From CAMEON01 sp045128275 (GTDB taxonomy: Bacteria; Bacillota; Clostridia; Oscillospirales; CAG-272): 10,323 nt of DNA. Below the pieces are notes generated by a model. It was not told where the DNA came from. It saw nothing but the letters and a program-made list of their open reading frames with translations, and did not search any database. A program made the translations under genes and the position numbers. Shown one piece after another: positions 1 through 6,713 of the stretch. The stretch lies in assembly GCA_045128275.1 (NCBI GenBank), contig JBGVRH010000072.1, forward strand, positions 1-10,323, given 5' to 3'. Each line of letters begins with the position of its first letter. The stretch's first letter is position 1.

Positions 1-91
1 AATGGGGAAGGGGCCCCATGGGGGTCTCCTCTATGCTACCCACTATCAAATCTCTTGGCATATCTATGCTTTTTTGAAAGTTTTTGGAGAT

Positions 92-121
92 CCAAGAACC
101 TTTTTCCAAAAAGGTTCTTGG
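92..121. repeat. Perfect inverted repeat (14-bp arms) in the phoH downstream spacer
   Basis: The left arm CCAAGAACCTTTTT (92-105) is the exact reverse complement of the right arm AAAAAGGTTCTTGG (108-121), with two bases between, so RNA from either strand could fold into a long hairpin. It is followed by the GC-rich GCCGCCGGAGGC (121-132). On the minus strand it lies about 40 bases past the phoH stop, so it could stop or stabilise the yqfC-yqfD-phoH transcript. No clean T-run follows it in that direction (ATCTCCAAAAAC), so it is not a textbook intrinsic terminator. I think it is part of a dispersed intergenic element, but that is inference. Confidence 0.75.
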
Positions 122-141
122 CCGCCGGAGGCCGTTCCCCC

Positions 142-163
142 GTTCTCCTACAAACTGCAATTT
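142..163 (+). repeat. 22-base intergenic repeat, copy 1 (overlaps the phoH stop codon)
   Basis: This stretch, with core ACAAACTGCAATTT at 150-163, matches the reverse complement of 10136-10157 at 20 of 22 positions. It overlaps the last two bases of the phoH stop codon (162-164) and lies beside the 92-121 hairpin. A match of this length between two intergenic sites is unlikely by chance, so I read it as a dispersed repeat module. Its function is unknown. Confidence 0.6.
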
Positions 164-1232
164 ACCGATTGTTCTTCGCCCGATACGCGGGTCTGTCGCC
201 GTCTCTGCGGTCATTATCGCGGCGGTCGCGGCTCTCGCTGTTCTGCTGACGCTTGGCCGCCAGCTCACGGTCATAGGCATCGTAGGCCAGGATGATCTTC
301 TGCACCAGGTGGTGTCGCACCACGTCCTTCTCGGTGAGGTAGTGGATGGAGATGTCCTCGATGCCGTCCAGGATCTTGATGGCGGTGGCCAGGCCCGAGC
401 GTTGGCCGAAGGGGAGGTCGGTCTGGGTCAGGTCACCCGTGACCACCACCTTGGAGCCGAAGCCCATACGGGTGAGGAACATCTTGATCTGCTCGGGGGT
501 GGCGTTCTGGGCCTCGTCCAGGATGATGAAGGCATCGTCCAGGGTACGGCCGCGCATGTAGGCCAGGGGGGCTACCTCGATGACGCCCTTCTCCACCAGC
601 TTCTGGTGGGTCTCGGGGCCCAGCATCTCTCCCAGGGCATCGTAGAGGGGACGGAGGTAGGGGTCGATCTTACTGAGCAGATCGCCGGGGAGGAAGCCCA
701 GCCGCTCGCCTGCCTCGATGGCGGGGCGGGTGAGGATGATGCGGGAGACCTGCTTCTCCTTCAGGGCCTTGACCGCCATGGCCACAGCCAGGAAGGTCTT
801 GCCCGTGCCCGCAGGGCCTACCCCCAGGGTAACGGTATTCTTGCGGATAGCCTCCACGTAGCGGGACTGACCCGCGGTCTTGGCCTTGACGGGCTTGCCC
901 TTGGCGGTGACGAAGATGCAGTCGGCTCCGATGGAGGTCAGCTCTCCGCCGTTTCCGCTGCTCATCATGTCCACCACGTAGCGCACCGACTGCTCGGTGA
1001 TCTCTGTGGTATGGCGCACCATGTCCCGAAGGTATTCCACGGCGGCGGCGGCCAGGTTGACTTGATCCATGCTCTCGCCGCTGATGACGATGGCATCGGT
1101 GCCGTCCTCCCCCGACTTATTGCGGAGGGTGACGGGGAACTGATCCTCGATGATGCGGAGGTTGACATCGTAGGCACCGAAGATGAGGGCGGTGGTCTCG
1201 GCGTTTTCGACCTTGATGATTCTTTGATTCAT
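162..1232 (-). CDS. phoH: PhoH family ATPase
   Basis: This cytoplasmic P-loop ATPase belongs to the PhoH/PhoH-like family, which is related to the helicase superfamily 1 ATPase core and linked to RNA metabolism. The exact substrate is not settled. The 356-residue product has an N-terminal KH-like segment (about residues 1-110), Walker A GPAGTGKT (139-146), Walker B FIILDEAQN (235-243) and the family block VVTGDLTQTDLP (about 263-274). The start is the ATG at 1232, with AGGAG seven bases upstream. It is third in an operon after yqfC and yqfD, 34 bases behind yqfD, as in Bacillus and many Clostridia. The last roughly 28 residues are a low-complexity Arg/Asp tail (RDRRDNDRRDGDR), likely disordered. 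The stop TAA sits at the edge of an intergenic repeat, and no yqfF or ybeY gene follows within the window. The family call is secure. Confidence 0.96.
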   Translation of the reverse strand: MNQRIIKVENAETTALIFGAYDVNLRIIEDQFPVTLRNKSGEDGTDAIVISGESMDQVNLAAAAVEYLRDMVRHTTEITEQSVRYVVDMMSSGNGGELTSIGADCIFVTAKGKPVKAKTAGQSRYVEAIRKNTVTLGVGPAGTGKTFLAVAMAVKALKEKQVSRIILTRPAIEAGERLGFLPGDLLSKIDPYLRPLYDALGEMLGPETHQKLVEKGVIEVAPLAYMRGRTLDDAFIILDEAQNATPEQIKMFLTRMGFGSKVVVTGDLTQTDLPFGQRSGLATAIKILDGIEDISIHYLTEKDVVRHHLVQKIILAYDAYDRELAAKRQQNSESRDRRDNDRRDGDRPAYRAKNNR

Positions 1233-1266
1233 GTATAGGCTCCTGTTTTGGGGTGTGTTTTTGGGG

Positions 1267-2451
1267 TCAGTCCTCCACCTGTATGGGTCGCTCGGCGGCG
1301 ATATCCTCGATGGCGGTGAGGGTACAGGTCAGAGTCAGGGAGTCCTCGCCGTGGGTGACGGTCACGTCCTTGCCCAGAAGGGTGGCACCTCCCGGGAGGG
1401 CGGCGATATACCGCGCCAGCTCCAGGTAGGCCAGCTCCTCGGCCTCGGGGTAGGTGCGGGTGGCGGTGACGGTCTCATAGGGCAGATACCAGACGGTACG
1501 GGTGGAAATGGGGAATCCCACCCCACCGATCAGACTCCATGGTTTCTCATCCTCCATTATATCACAAAACCCGTCGGAATTTCCACACTTATTTGAAAAT
1601 TTTATGTGACGGCCGAAAAAAATTACGCTTTTTTCGGGATCGAGGGGGGCACGGTAACGCTTCTCCTCGTAGGACAGGGGGAGCTGTACCGAAAAGACCC
1701 GTGTGGTGCGGGCGAAGACCCGCGCCTTGGCCGACTCCACCCGCACCCCCAGCTGGGTGGAATCGTAGATCCCGCTGACCAGGATATCTCCCTTCCCTAC
1801 GGTCTGCCCGGCCTTGACGCGGACGTTGCCCGACTCCAGCTCGATATACTCGATGACACCGCCCTCGGCGGCCACCATATCCCGCGGGGTATCGGGGGGG
1901 ATCTCGGGGTGCTTTACCGCCTCCCGCACCTCCACGTAGGCCACCGTCCCCTTGCGGTTCACCGACAGCCAGGCCAGGCGGCGGTCGTAGAGGAGGACAC
2001 GGTTCTCGGTGACGTCGGCCTCAAAGCCTCGGATAGAGGTGCCTACCGTCAAGCCGCAGGCGGCCAGGGACTGACGGACGGCGTGATCCGATACCGCTTC
2101 ATTCCCGCTGATACGGATATCCCAGAAAACACTTTGGGAGGAGAGGAACAGGGCGATGCCCAAAATGCCCCCTACCACCAGACCGAGGCGGCTGGACAGA
2201 CGGCGCAAAAACAGGGGGATCCCGCCCTCCCCCAGCCGTCTGACGGGTATGCCATACTCACCGCAGAGGGACTCCAGAAGGCGGGCGGCGCGGAGGGAGA
2301 AGCGGAGGGAGATCCCCCCGTCGGGCAGGCCTTGGAAGTCCTCGTAGGCGATCCCCCGACGGCGGCAGACCTCCAGGAGGCGGGCGGCGTGATCCTCGTC
2401 GGTGGAGAGGGTGCGGTAGCCCAGGATGAGATAGGACAGGGAGGGGATCAC
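1267..2451 (-). CDS. yqfD: Sporulation protein YqfD
   Basis: YqfD is a membrane protein of the mother-cell sporulation programme (stage IV in Bacillus nomenclature), with unknown biochemical activity. The 394-residue product has the family order: a soluble N-terminal region (1-85), one membrane span (about 89-106, LGLVVGGILGIALFLSSQ), then FWDIRISGNE (109-118) opening the POTRA/FtsQ-like extracytoplasmic part, and later KAGQTVGKGDILVSG (about 213-227). I place the start at GTG 2451. It overlaps the yqfC stop by four bases (GTGA), and GGGGAGG lies seven bases upstream inside yqfC, which points to translational coupling. It is followed by phoH. A local AT-rich patch (about 1550-1625) encodes KSVIFFGRHIKFSNKCGN. 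It stays in frame and fits the family's C-terminal region, so I do not read it as a lesion. Confidence 0.93.
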   Translation of the reverse strand: MIPSLSYLILGYRTLSTDEDHAARLLEVCRRRGIAYEDFQGLPDGGISLRFSLRAARLLESLCGEYGIPVRRLGEGGIPLFLRRLSSRLGLVVGGILGIALFLSSQSVFWDIRISGNEAVSDHAVRQSLAACGLTVGTSIRGFEADVTENRVLLYDRRLAWLSVNRKGTVAYVEVREAVKHPEIPPDTPRDMVAAEGGVIEYIELESGNVRVKAGQTVGKGDILVSGIYDSTQLGVRVESAKARVFARTTRVFSVQLPLSYEEKRYRAPLDPEKSVIFFGRHIKFSNKCGNSDGFCDIMEDEKPWSLIGGVGFPISTRTVWYLPYETVTATRTYPEAEELAYLELARYIAALPGGATLLGKDVTVTHGEDSLTLTCTLTAIEDIAAERPIQVED

Positions 2452-2774
2452 AGCACCACCTCCCCGTCGGCAAAGCTCACCGAGCAGATATAGCCCTCGA
2501 TGCCCACCGCGCCCGCCAGGTAGGCGGTACAGATGAGGCGGCAGCCTGTGACCGTCAGGGTGGCGTTCTCCACCGCCAGCTTGACCTCACAGGGGGAGAA
2601 ATCCAGGATCCTCCGACAGCCGTGGACGGTGAGGCTGTTGCGCCCCCGCAGATCCAGGCGCAGGCCTCCCCCCGTCAGGTCTGCGGGGATATCCAGCTTG
2701 ACTGCCAGCCATTCCCCCAAGGGACGGCGGGCGGTGTTGCCCGTGCCCCTGTCTTTTGTCTTGTGCTGATTCAT
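2448..2774 (-). CDS. yqfC: Sporulation protein YqfC (YabP/YqfC family)
   Basis: This small 108-residue protein is of the YabP/YqfC family, sporulation proteins of the mother cell with no known enzymatic role. The family pattern shows from about residue 29: LDIPADLTGG, then GRNSLTVHGCRRILDFSPCEVKLAVENATLTVTGCRL and IEGYICSVSF. This is a run of short beta strands with conserved glycines. The first 25 residues are basic and polar. I choose ATG 2774 rather than an upstream in-frame ATG at 2810, because GGGAGG lies about nine bases before 2774 and the longer form would run through the shared divergent promoter region. It is the first gene of the yqfC-yqfD-phoH operon and faces away from ylbJ. Confidence 0.9.
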   Translation of the reverse strand: MNQHKTKDRGTGNTARRPLGEWLAVKLDIPADLTGGGLRLDLRGRNSLTVHGCRRILDFSPCEVKLAVENATLTVTGCRLICTAYLAGAVGIEGYICSVSFADGEVVL

Positions 2775-2836
2775 GATTCCCGACCTCCCGCCATATAGTG
2801 TATGCACCAAAACTATATGCAGGGGGTTCCTTTGTC
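2775..2836. promoter_or_regulatory. Divergent yqfC/ylbJ control region with 8-bp inverted repeat
   Basis: The 62-base spacer must hold the start signals of two divergent sporulation genes. It contains a perfect inverted repeat, CATATAGT (2792-2799) and ACTATATG (2812-2819), with arms 20 bases apart start to start. Reading outward, each gene has ACTATATG two bases before a G-rich ribosome binding site. On the minus strand, CATACACTA (2804-2796) fits the known -10 patterns of sigma-E (CATACAMT) and sigma-K (CATANNNTA). A GCATATA box upstream resembles the sigma-E -35, but is only 9 bases away, shorter than usual. The region is certainly regulatory. The sigma assignment is a guess supported by the sigma-E control of these genes in Bacillus. 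Confidence 0.55.
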
Positions 2837-4000
2837 ATGACCCACAAGCACCGCTCCGTCTTTCCCGCCAAGCCCGCGACCTCCGTCCGTCCCTCGGCGG
2901 GGCAGGTGGGCTTCCTCCTCATGTCCACCTTCTGCTTCATCCTGATCCTCCGCAATTCCGACGCCGCCATCCAATACATGGGGCGGGGGCTGACCCTGTG
3001 CGCGCGGACGGTGATCCCTTCCCTCTTCCCCTTCATGGTGATCTCGGAGCTGCTGGTCTCCAGCGGGGCGGGGGAGGCTCTGGGGCGACTCTTCGCGGGG
3101 GTCATGCGGTGGGTCTTCGGGGTGTCGGGGGCGGGGGCATCGGCGGTGTTTCTGGGGTCTATGTGCGGCTTTCCCGTGGGAGCGCGGGTGGCGGTGGCTC
3201 TCTACGACAAGGGGGCTATCTCCAAGGGGGAGTGCGAGCATCTTTTGACCTTTGTGAGCAACCCCAGCTCGGCCTTCCTCATCACGGCGGTGGGGGTGTC
3301 CCTCTACGGGAGCCGACGGCTGGGGGTGATCCTGTACTGCGTGGTACTGGGATGCGGGCTGTTGACAGGGCTGTTAGCTCGCTTCCTGCTGGGGCGGGGC
3401 GGGGAGACGGAGGAGCATCCGCATTTTCCCTCGGGGCTTCATATAGGCGGGGTGGAGACCTTCACGGGAGCGGTGTCCTCGGCGGCCACGGGGATGCTGA
3501 CGGTCTGCGCCTACGTCATCTTTTTCTCGGCCATTACGGGGGCCTTGGGGGAGGCTGTCCGTGGGCGGGGGATTCTCGGGGAGGTGGGGTATACCCTATT
3601 CAGCGGGATCCTGGAGATGACGGGGGGCATCGGTCTTGCTTCTGCGCTGTCGGGGCATTGGCCCATCATCCTGACGGCGGCCTTCGCGGGGTGGTCGGGG
3701 GTGTCCGTCCATTGCCAGGTCATGACCCTGTGCGGAGGACGGGGGCTGTCCTTCAAGCCCTACGTGTTGGCCAAGGCGGTACAGGGCCTGCTCTGCGGCG
3801 GGGTCACGGCGGGACTGCTTTGGTGGTTCCCCGCCCTCCTGTCCCCCGCCGAGGGGATCGTCACCGATGCCATCCTGGCCTTCATGTCCATGAAGGAGAT
3901 CAGCCTGCCTGCCCTGCTCACCGACGGGATCTTCGTAGCGGGGTGGATCCTCTCGGCGGTACGGGGATGGAAATCCGGGAATTTGATTCAAAATCCTTGA
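2837..4000 (+). CDS. ylbJ: Sporulation integral membrane protein YlbJ
   Basis: YlbJ is a polytopic membrane protein of the mother-cell sporulation programme, with a nucleoside-transporter/recognition-type fold. It is needed for heat-resistant spores in Bacillus, and its substrate is not established. The product from ATG 2837 is 387 residues. Visible family blocks are LCARTVIPSLFPFMVISELL (54-73), GSMCGFPVGARVAVALYDKG (107-126) followed by ECEHLLTFVSNPSSAFLI (132-149), and GWSGVSVHCQVMT (285-297). Hydrophobic spans occur near 23-38, 57-74, 163-181, 213-235, 250-270 and 310-330. I choose ATG 2837 over ATG 2798, because AGGGGG lies just upstream and the longer form crosses the divergent promoter. 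Glycine is mostly coded by GGG, unlike the downstream ppiC-like gene. The stop codon overlaps a TTGACA box. Confidence 0.92.
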   Translation: MTHKHRSVFPAKPATSVRPSAGQVGFLLMSTFCFILILRNSDAAIQYMGRGLTLCARTVIPSLFPFMVISELLVSSGAGEALGRLFAGVMRWVFGVSGAGASAVFLGSMCGFPVGARVAVALYDKGAISKGECEHLLTFVSNPSSAFLITAVGVSLYGSRRLGVILYCVVLGCGLLTGLLARFLLGRGGETEEHPHFPSGLHIGGVETFTGAVSSAATGMLTVCAYVIFFSAITGALGEAVRGRGILGEVGYTLFSGILEMTGGIGLASALSGHWPIILTAAFAGWSGVSVHCQVMTLCGGRGLSFKPYVLAKAVQGLLCGGVTAGLLWWFPALLSPAEGIVTDAILAFMSMKEISLPALLTDGIFVAGWILSAVRGWKSGNLIQNP

Positions 4001-4007
4001 CAGGGCA

Positions 4008-4036
4008 TTGACACGGCCTCCCGAAAATGGTATAAT
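4008..4036 (+). promoter_or_regulatory. Consensus sigma-A promoter for the M18 aminopeptidase
   Basis: TTGACA (4008-4013) and TATAAT (4031-4036) are separated by exactly 17 bases, a perfect match to the housekeeping consensus. Transcription should start near 4043, giving a leader of about 30 bases with GGAGG at 4060-4064, eight bases before ATG 4073. A second TTGACA (3997-4002) overlaps the ylbJ stop but is too far from the -10 to pair with it. The strength suggests constitutive, high expression separate from ylbJ. Confidence 0.9.
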
Positions 4037-4072
4037 GAAGGGTAGAAATTTGTTGAATCGGAGGTTTCCTTT

Positions 4073-5497
4073 ATGAACCCGGCCCTGTTTGATTATATCA
4101 AGGCGTCCCCCACCGCCTACCACGCCACCGCCCACACCGCTGACATTCTGCGTCAGTCGGGCTACACCGAGCTGTACGAGCATGAGAAATGGCAGCTTGA
4201 GAGGGGGCGCGGGTATTTCGTCACCCGAAACGGCTCCTCCCTCATTGCCTTCCGTGTTCCCGAAAACCCCGATGACACCGATGAACTCAATGTCACCGAG
4301 GACACCGATGACACTGAGAACACCGAGGAATTCGATGAGCTCGATGTCCCCCATGAACTCGATGAATTCGGTGACTCCGATAATGAGGAGGATATGGGGA
4401 CCTTTTTGATCACCGCCGCCCACGGGGATTCCCCCTGCTTCAAGATCAAGGAGAACGCCGAGCTGTGCGACGGGCATCACCTGCGCCTGTCGGTGGAGAA
4501 GTACGGCGGTATGCTCTGCTCCTCCTGGACGGATCGGCCTCTGTCTGTGGCGGGGCGGGTGATCATCCGCTCCGAGGACGGGATCGCTACCCGCCTGGTG
4601 GATCTGAACGAGCCCTGCGCCATCATCCCCAACGTGGCCATCCACATGAACCGCAACGCCAACGACGGCATGAGCTACAACCCCGCCGTGGATATGATCC
4701 CTCTCTGCGGCGAGGCCTCTGACGCGGGCTTCCTCCGCAAGGAAATTGCCGACGAGCTGGACATCCGTGAGGAGGATATTCTCACCACCGATCTGTTCCT
4801 CTACAACCCCCAGGCGGGTGTGGAATGGAGCGGCTACATCTCCGCCCCCCGTCTGGACGATCTCCAGTGTGCCTTCGCCTCTCTGACCGCTTTTCTGAAT
4901 GCCGATATCGAGTACGGGCGTAACCCCTTCAATATCCCCGTGTACTGTCTCTTTGATAACGAGGAGGTGGGCAGCCAGACCAAGCAGGGCGCGGCCTCCA
5001 CCTTCCTGTACGATACCCTTCTGCGCTTCGGCGAGGCCGTGGGACTGACCCCGTCGGATATTCTGCGCAAGCTCTCCTCCTCCTTCCTGGTCTCCTGCGA
5101 CAACGCCCACGCGGTACATCCCAACCATCCCGAGTACAAGGACGCCAATCACGCCGTCTACATGAACGGTGGCGTGGTCATCAAGTACAACGCCAATCAG
5201 CGGTATACCACCGACGGTGTCTCGGCCGCCATCTTTGAGCTGATCTGCAAGAAGGCAAGAGTGCCCGTTCAGCGCTACGCCAACCGCGCCGATATGCCCG
5301 GCGGCTCCACCCTGGGCAATATTGCGAACACCCAGGTGTCCCTGAACACCATCGACATCGGTCTTCCCCAGCTGGCCATGCACTCTGCCTTTGAGACGGC
5401 GGGGGGCAAGGATACCGAGATGATGGTCAGAGCCCTCACCGCCTTCTTCCGCGCCCATATCCGCGCCGGAGGGAACGGCACGTACAAGGTCAACTGA
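4073..5497 (+). CDS. apeB: M18 family metalloaminopeptidase (ApeB-like) with acidic repeat insertion
   Basis: This is a cytoplasmic di-metal aminopeptidase of peptidase family M18, removing N-terminal residues (often acidic) from peptides. The expected metal ligands and catalytic residues are present: H117 (AAHGDSP), D262 (APRLDD), E297/E298 (DNEEVGS), D343 (SCDNAHAVHP) and H437 (LAMHSAFE). Other family blocks are KASPTAYHATA (10-20), YFVTRNGSSLIAF (48-60) and MPGGSTLGNI (408-417). Length is 474 residues. Removing the 39-residue repeat insertion (67-105) leaves about 435, close to ordinary bacterial members. The insertion sits between the RVP strand end and the strand leading to H117, where relatives have a short loop. 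It has its own promoter and a GGAGG site. I used the symbol apeB by resemblance; apeA-type naming is possible. Enzyme family is secure, substrate is not. Confidence 0.96.
   Translation: MNPALFDYIKASPTAYHATAHTADILRQSGYTELYEHEKWQLERGRGYFVTRNGSSLIAFRVPENPDDTDELNVTEDTDDTENTEEFDELDVPHELDEFGDSDNEEDMGTFLITAAHGDSPCFKIKENAELCDGHHLRLSVEKYGGMLCSSWTDRPLSVAGRVIIRSEDGIATRLVDLNEPCAIIPNVAIHMNRNANDGMSYNPAVDMIPLCGEASDAGFLRKEIADELDIREEDILTTDLFLYNPQAGVEWSGYISAPRLDDLQCAFASLTAFLNADIEYGRNPFNIPVYCLFDNEEVGSQTKQGAASTFLYDTLLRFGEAVGLTPSDILRKLSSSFLVSCDNAHAVHPNHPEYKDANHAVYMNGGVVIKYNANQRYTTDGVSAAIFELICKKARVPVQRYANRADMPGGSTLGNIANTQVSLNTIDIGLPQLAMHSAFETAGGKDTEMMVRALTAFFRAHIRAGGNGTYKVN
4271..4387 (+). repeat. In-frame 9-base tandem repeat array (13 degenerate units)
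   Basis: Thirteen consecutive 9-base units run from 4271 to 4387 in the codon frame of the aminopeptidase. Examples are GATGACACC, GATGAACTC, GAGGACACC, GAGGAATTC and GATGAATTC. They encode the tripeptides DDT, DEL, NVT, EDT, DDT, ENT, EEF, DEL, DVP, HEL, DEF, GDS and DNE. The pattern is acidic-acidic-(Thr/Leu/Phe), giving a strongly acidic, probably flexible loop at residues 67-105. The shared bases across units suggest expansion by slippage, followed by drift that kept the frame. Confidence 0.85.
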
Positions 5498-5543
5498 TTT
5501 TTCGGAATGGTTTCCCTCTCTTCATACCTCGGTCACAATCCTG

Positions 5544-5552
5544 TGGTATACT
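5544..5552 (+). promoter_or_regulatory. Probable extended -10 promoter for the prolyl isomerase operon
   Basis: TGG-TATACT (5544-5552) is a good extended -10 element, in the 103-base gap after the aminopeptidase. The matching -35 region (about 5523-5529, CATACCT) is weak, which extended -10 promoters tolerate. Transcription would start near 5559, with the ribosome site AGAAAGG about ten bases before ATG 5601. I see no clear terminator between 5498 and 5540, so readthrough from the aminopeptidase is also possible. Confidence 0.5.
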
Positions 5553-5600
5553 GATAGGGGATTCTGATTTCCAACCGCAAAAAAGAAAGGATGGACGCTT

Positions 5601-6704
5601 ATGGCATCCGCAAATACCAAGTCCCTTCCCCAAAAGAAGGGCATGAGCAAGAAAAAGAAGATCATCACCATCGTAGTCGTGGCCGTGCTGGCCGTGGCCC
5701 TGATCGCGGGTGTGATCGCCGCTGTGGCTCTCTCCAACTGGGAGGAGTACAAGCAGTACGCCGCCGACCGCAAGACCGTGGCCACCTGCAACGGCTACGA
5801 GATCCCCTATGAGGAGCTGTACTTCGTCACCATGTTCTACAAGGACTTCATGGCCGACACCTACGGCGAGGGCATCTGGGACGATCCCGCCACTGCCGAG
5901 GAGTACCGCGACGAGCTGGAGGCATTGGTGCTGGAGAACCTCAACCAGAACTACATCATCCTCTCGGCCTGCCGCAACCTGGGCATCCGCACCGAGGGCG
6001 CCGACATCGACAAGTACGTGGACAAGGAGATGGCCAACCTCAAGGAGGCCTTCGAGAGCAACAAGGAATACGAGGCCTGGCTCGCTGAGCATTGGATGAC
6101 CGAGCATTACATGCGCTTCTCTCTGGGGGTCAGCTACCTGGAGTCGGCTCTCTACTACACCCTGCTGGACAACGATATGCTGCTCTACACCCTGGATAAC
6201 GTGGCGGATTTCCGCGACTACGTGGAGAACAGCGGTGACTTCGTCCGCACCCTCCACGTCTTCATCGAGAACGTCGAGGGGGAGGAGCCTGCCGCCAACC
6301 TGGCCAAGGCCCAGGAGATCAGCGATGCCCTCCAGGCCGAGGCAGATCCCCAGGCCCGCCGCGAGCTGCTCAGCCAGTACATCGGCTCGGCGGTCAACGA
6401 CGATCTCCTCAGCGTGACGGGTGACGGCTACTACTTCACCCGCGGAGAGATGGACGAGGCCTACGAGAAGGCCGCCTTTGACCTGGCCATTGGCGAGGTC
6501 AGCGAGCCCGTGGTGTGCAGCGGCGGTAACTTCGTCATCATGCGTCTGTACCCCGATGCCGCCTACATCAAGGAGAATACCCAGCAGCTGCTGGACAACT
6601 ACCACGGCGTAGCGGTGGGTATCTACGAGGAGCAGTTCCGCGAGGACTGCGCGGTGTTCTTCAACGAGTACGGCGAGAGCATCGATCTCCTCGCCATAAA
6701 GTGA
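5601..6704 (+). CDS. Membrane-anchored parvulin-type peptidyl-prolyl isomerase
   Basis: This is a PpiC/PrsA/SurA-like foldase, expected to act outside the cytoplasmic membrane on exported proteins. The 367-residue product begins with a basic cytoplasmic tail, KKKK (17-20), and a single membrane span (about 21-44). An N-terminal chaperone-like helical region follows (about 57-210), then a parvulin domain (about 213-316). In the parvulin part, TLHVFIEN matches the first strand, and GYYFTRGEMDEAYEKAAFDL then IGEVSEPV match the conserved core. No lipobox cysteine is visible at the span, so it appears to be held by an uncleaved helix rather than a lipid, unlike Bacillus PrsA. The start has AAAGG about ten bases upstream. 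The stop is nine bases from the next gene, whose GAGG overlaps it, indicating an operon. Domain family is good; the client proteins are unknown. Confidence 0.88.
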   Translation: MASANTKSLPQKKGMSKKKKIITIVVVAVLAVALIAGVIAAVALSNWEEYKQYAADRKTVATCNGYEIPYEELYFVTMFYKDFMADTYGEGIWDDPATAEEYRDELEALVLENLNQNYIILSACRNLGIRTEGADIDKYVDKEMANLKEAFESNKEYEAWLAEHWMTEHYMRFSLGVSYLESALYYTLLDNDMLLYTLDNVADFRDYVENSGDFVRTLHVFIENVEGEEPAANLAKAQEISDALQAEADPQARRELLSQYIGSAVNDDLLSVTGDGYYFTRGEMDEAYEKAAFDLAIGEVSEPVVCSGGNFVIMRLYPDAAYIKENTQQLLDNYHGVAVGIYEEQFREDCAVFFNEYGESIDLLAIK

Positions 6705-6713
6705 GGCTGATCC

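Noticed and set aside
84..1238. Plus-strand open frame opposite phoH
   Set aside because: It is antisense to a secure PhoH gene and starts inside the intergenic hairpin. Spurious proteins of this type arise from such repeats.
1550..1625. AT-rich patch in yqfD as a possible insertion or frameshift
   Set aside because: The reading frame is intact, the protein length fits the family, and the encoded segment fits the C-terminal region.
4271..4387. CRISPR or mobile-element reading of the repeat array
   Set aside because: The units are 9 bases, contiguous without spacers, and stay in the codon frame, so it is a coding tandem repeat.
3596..5458. Long open frame (620 codons) on the minus strand opposite ylbJ and the aminopeptidase
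   Set aside because: It is a shadow of two conserved genes. It crosses the consensus promoter and the tandem repeat, and has no recognisable domain.
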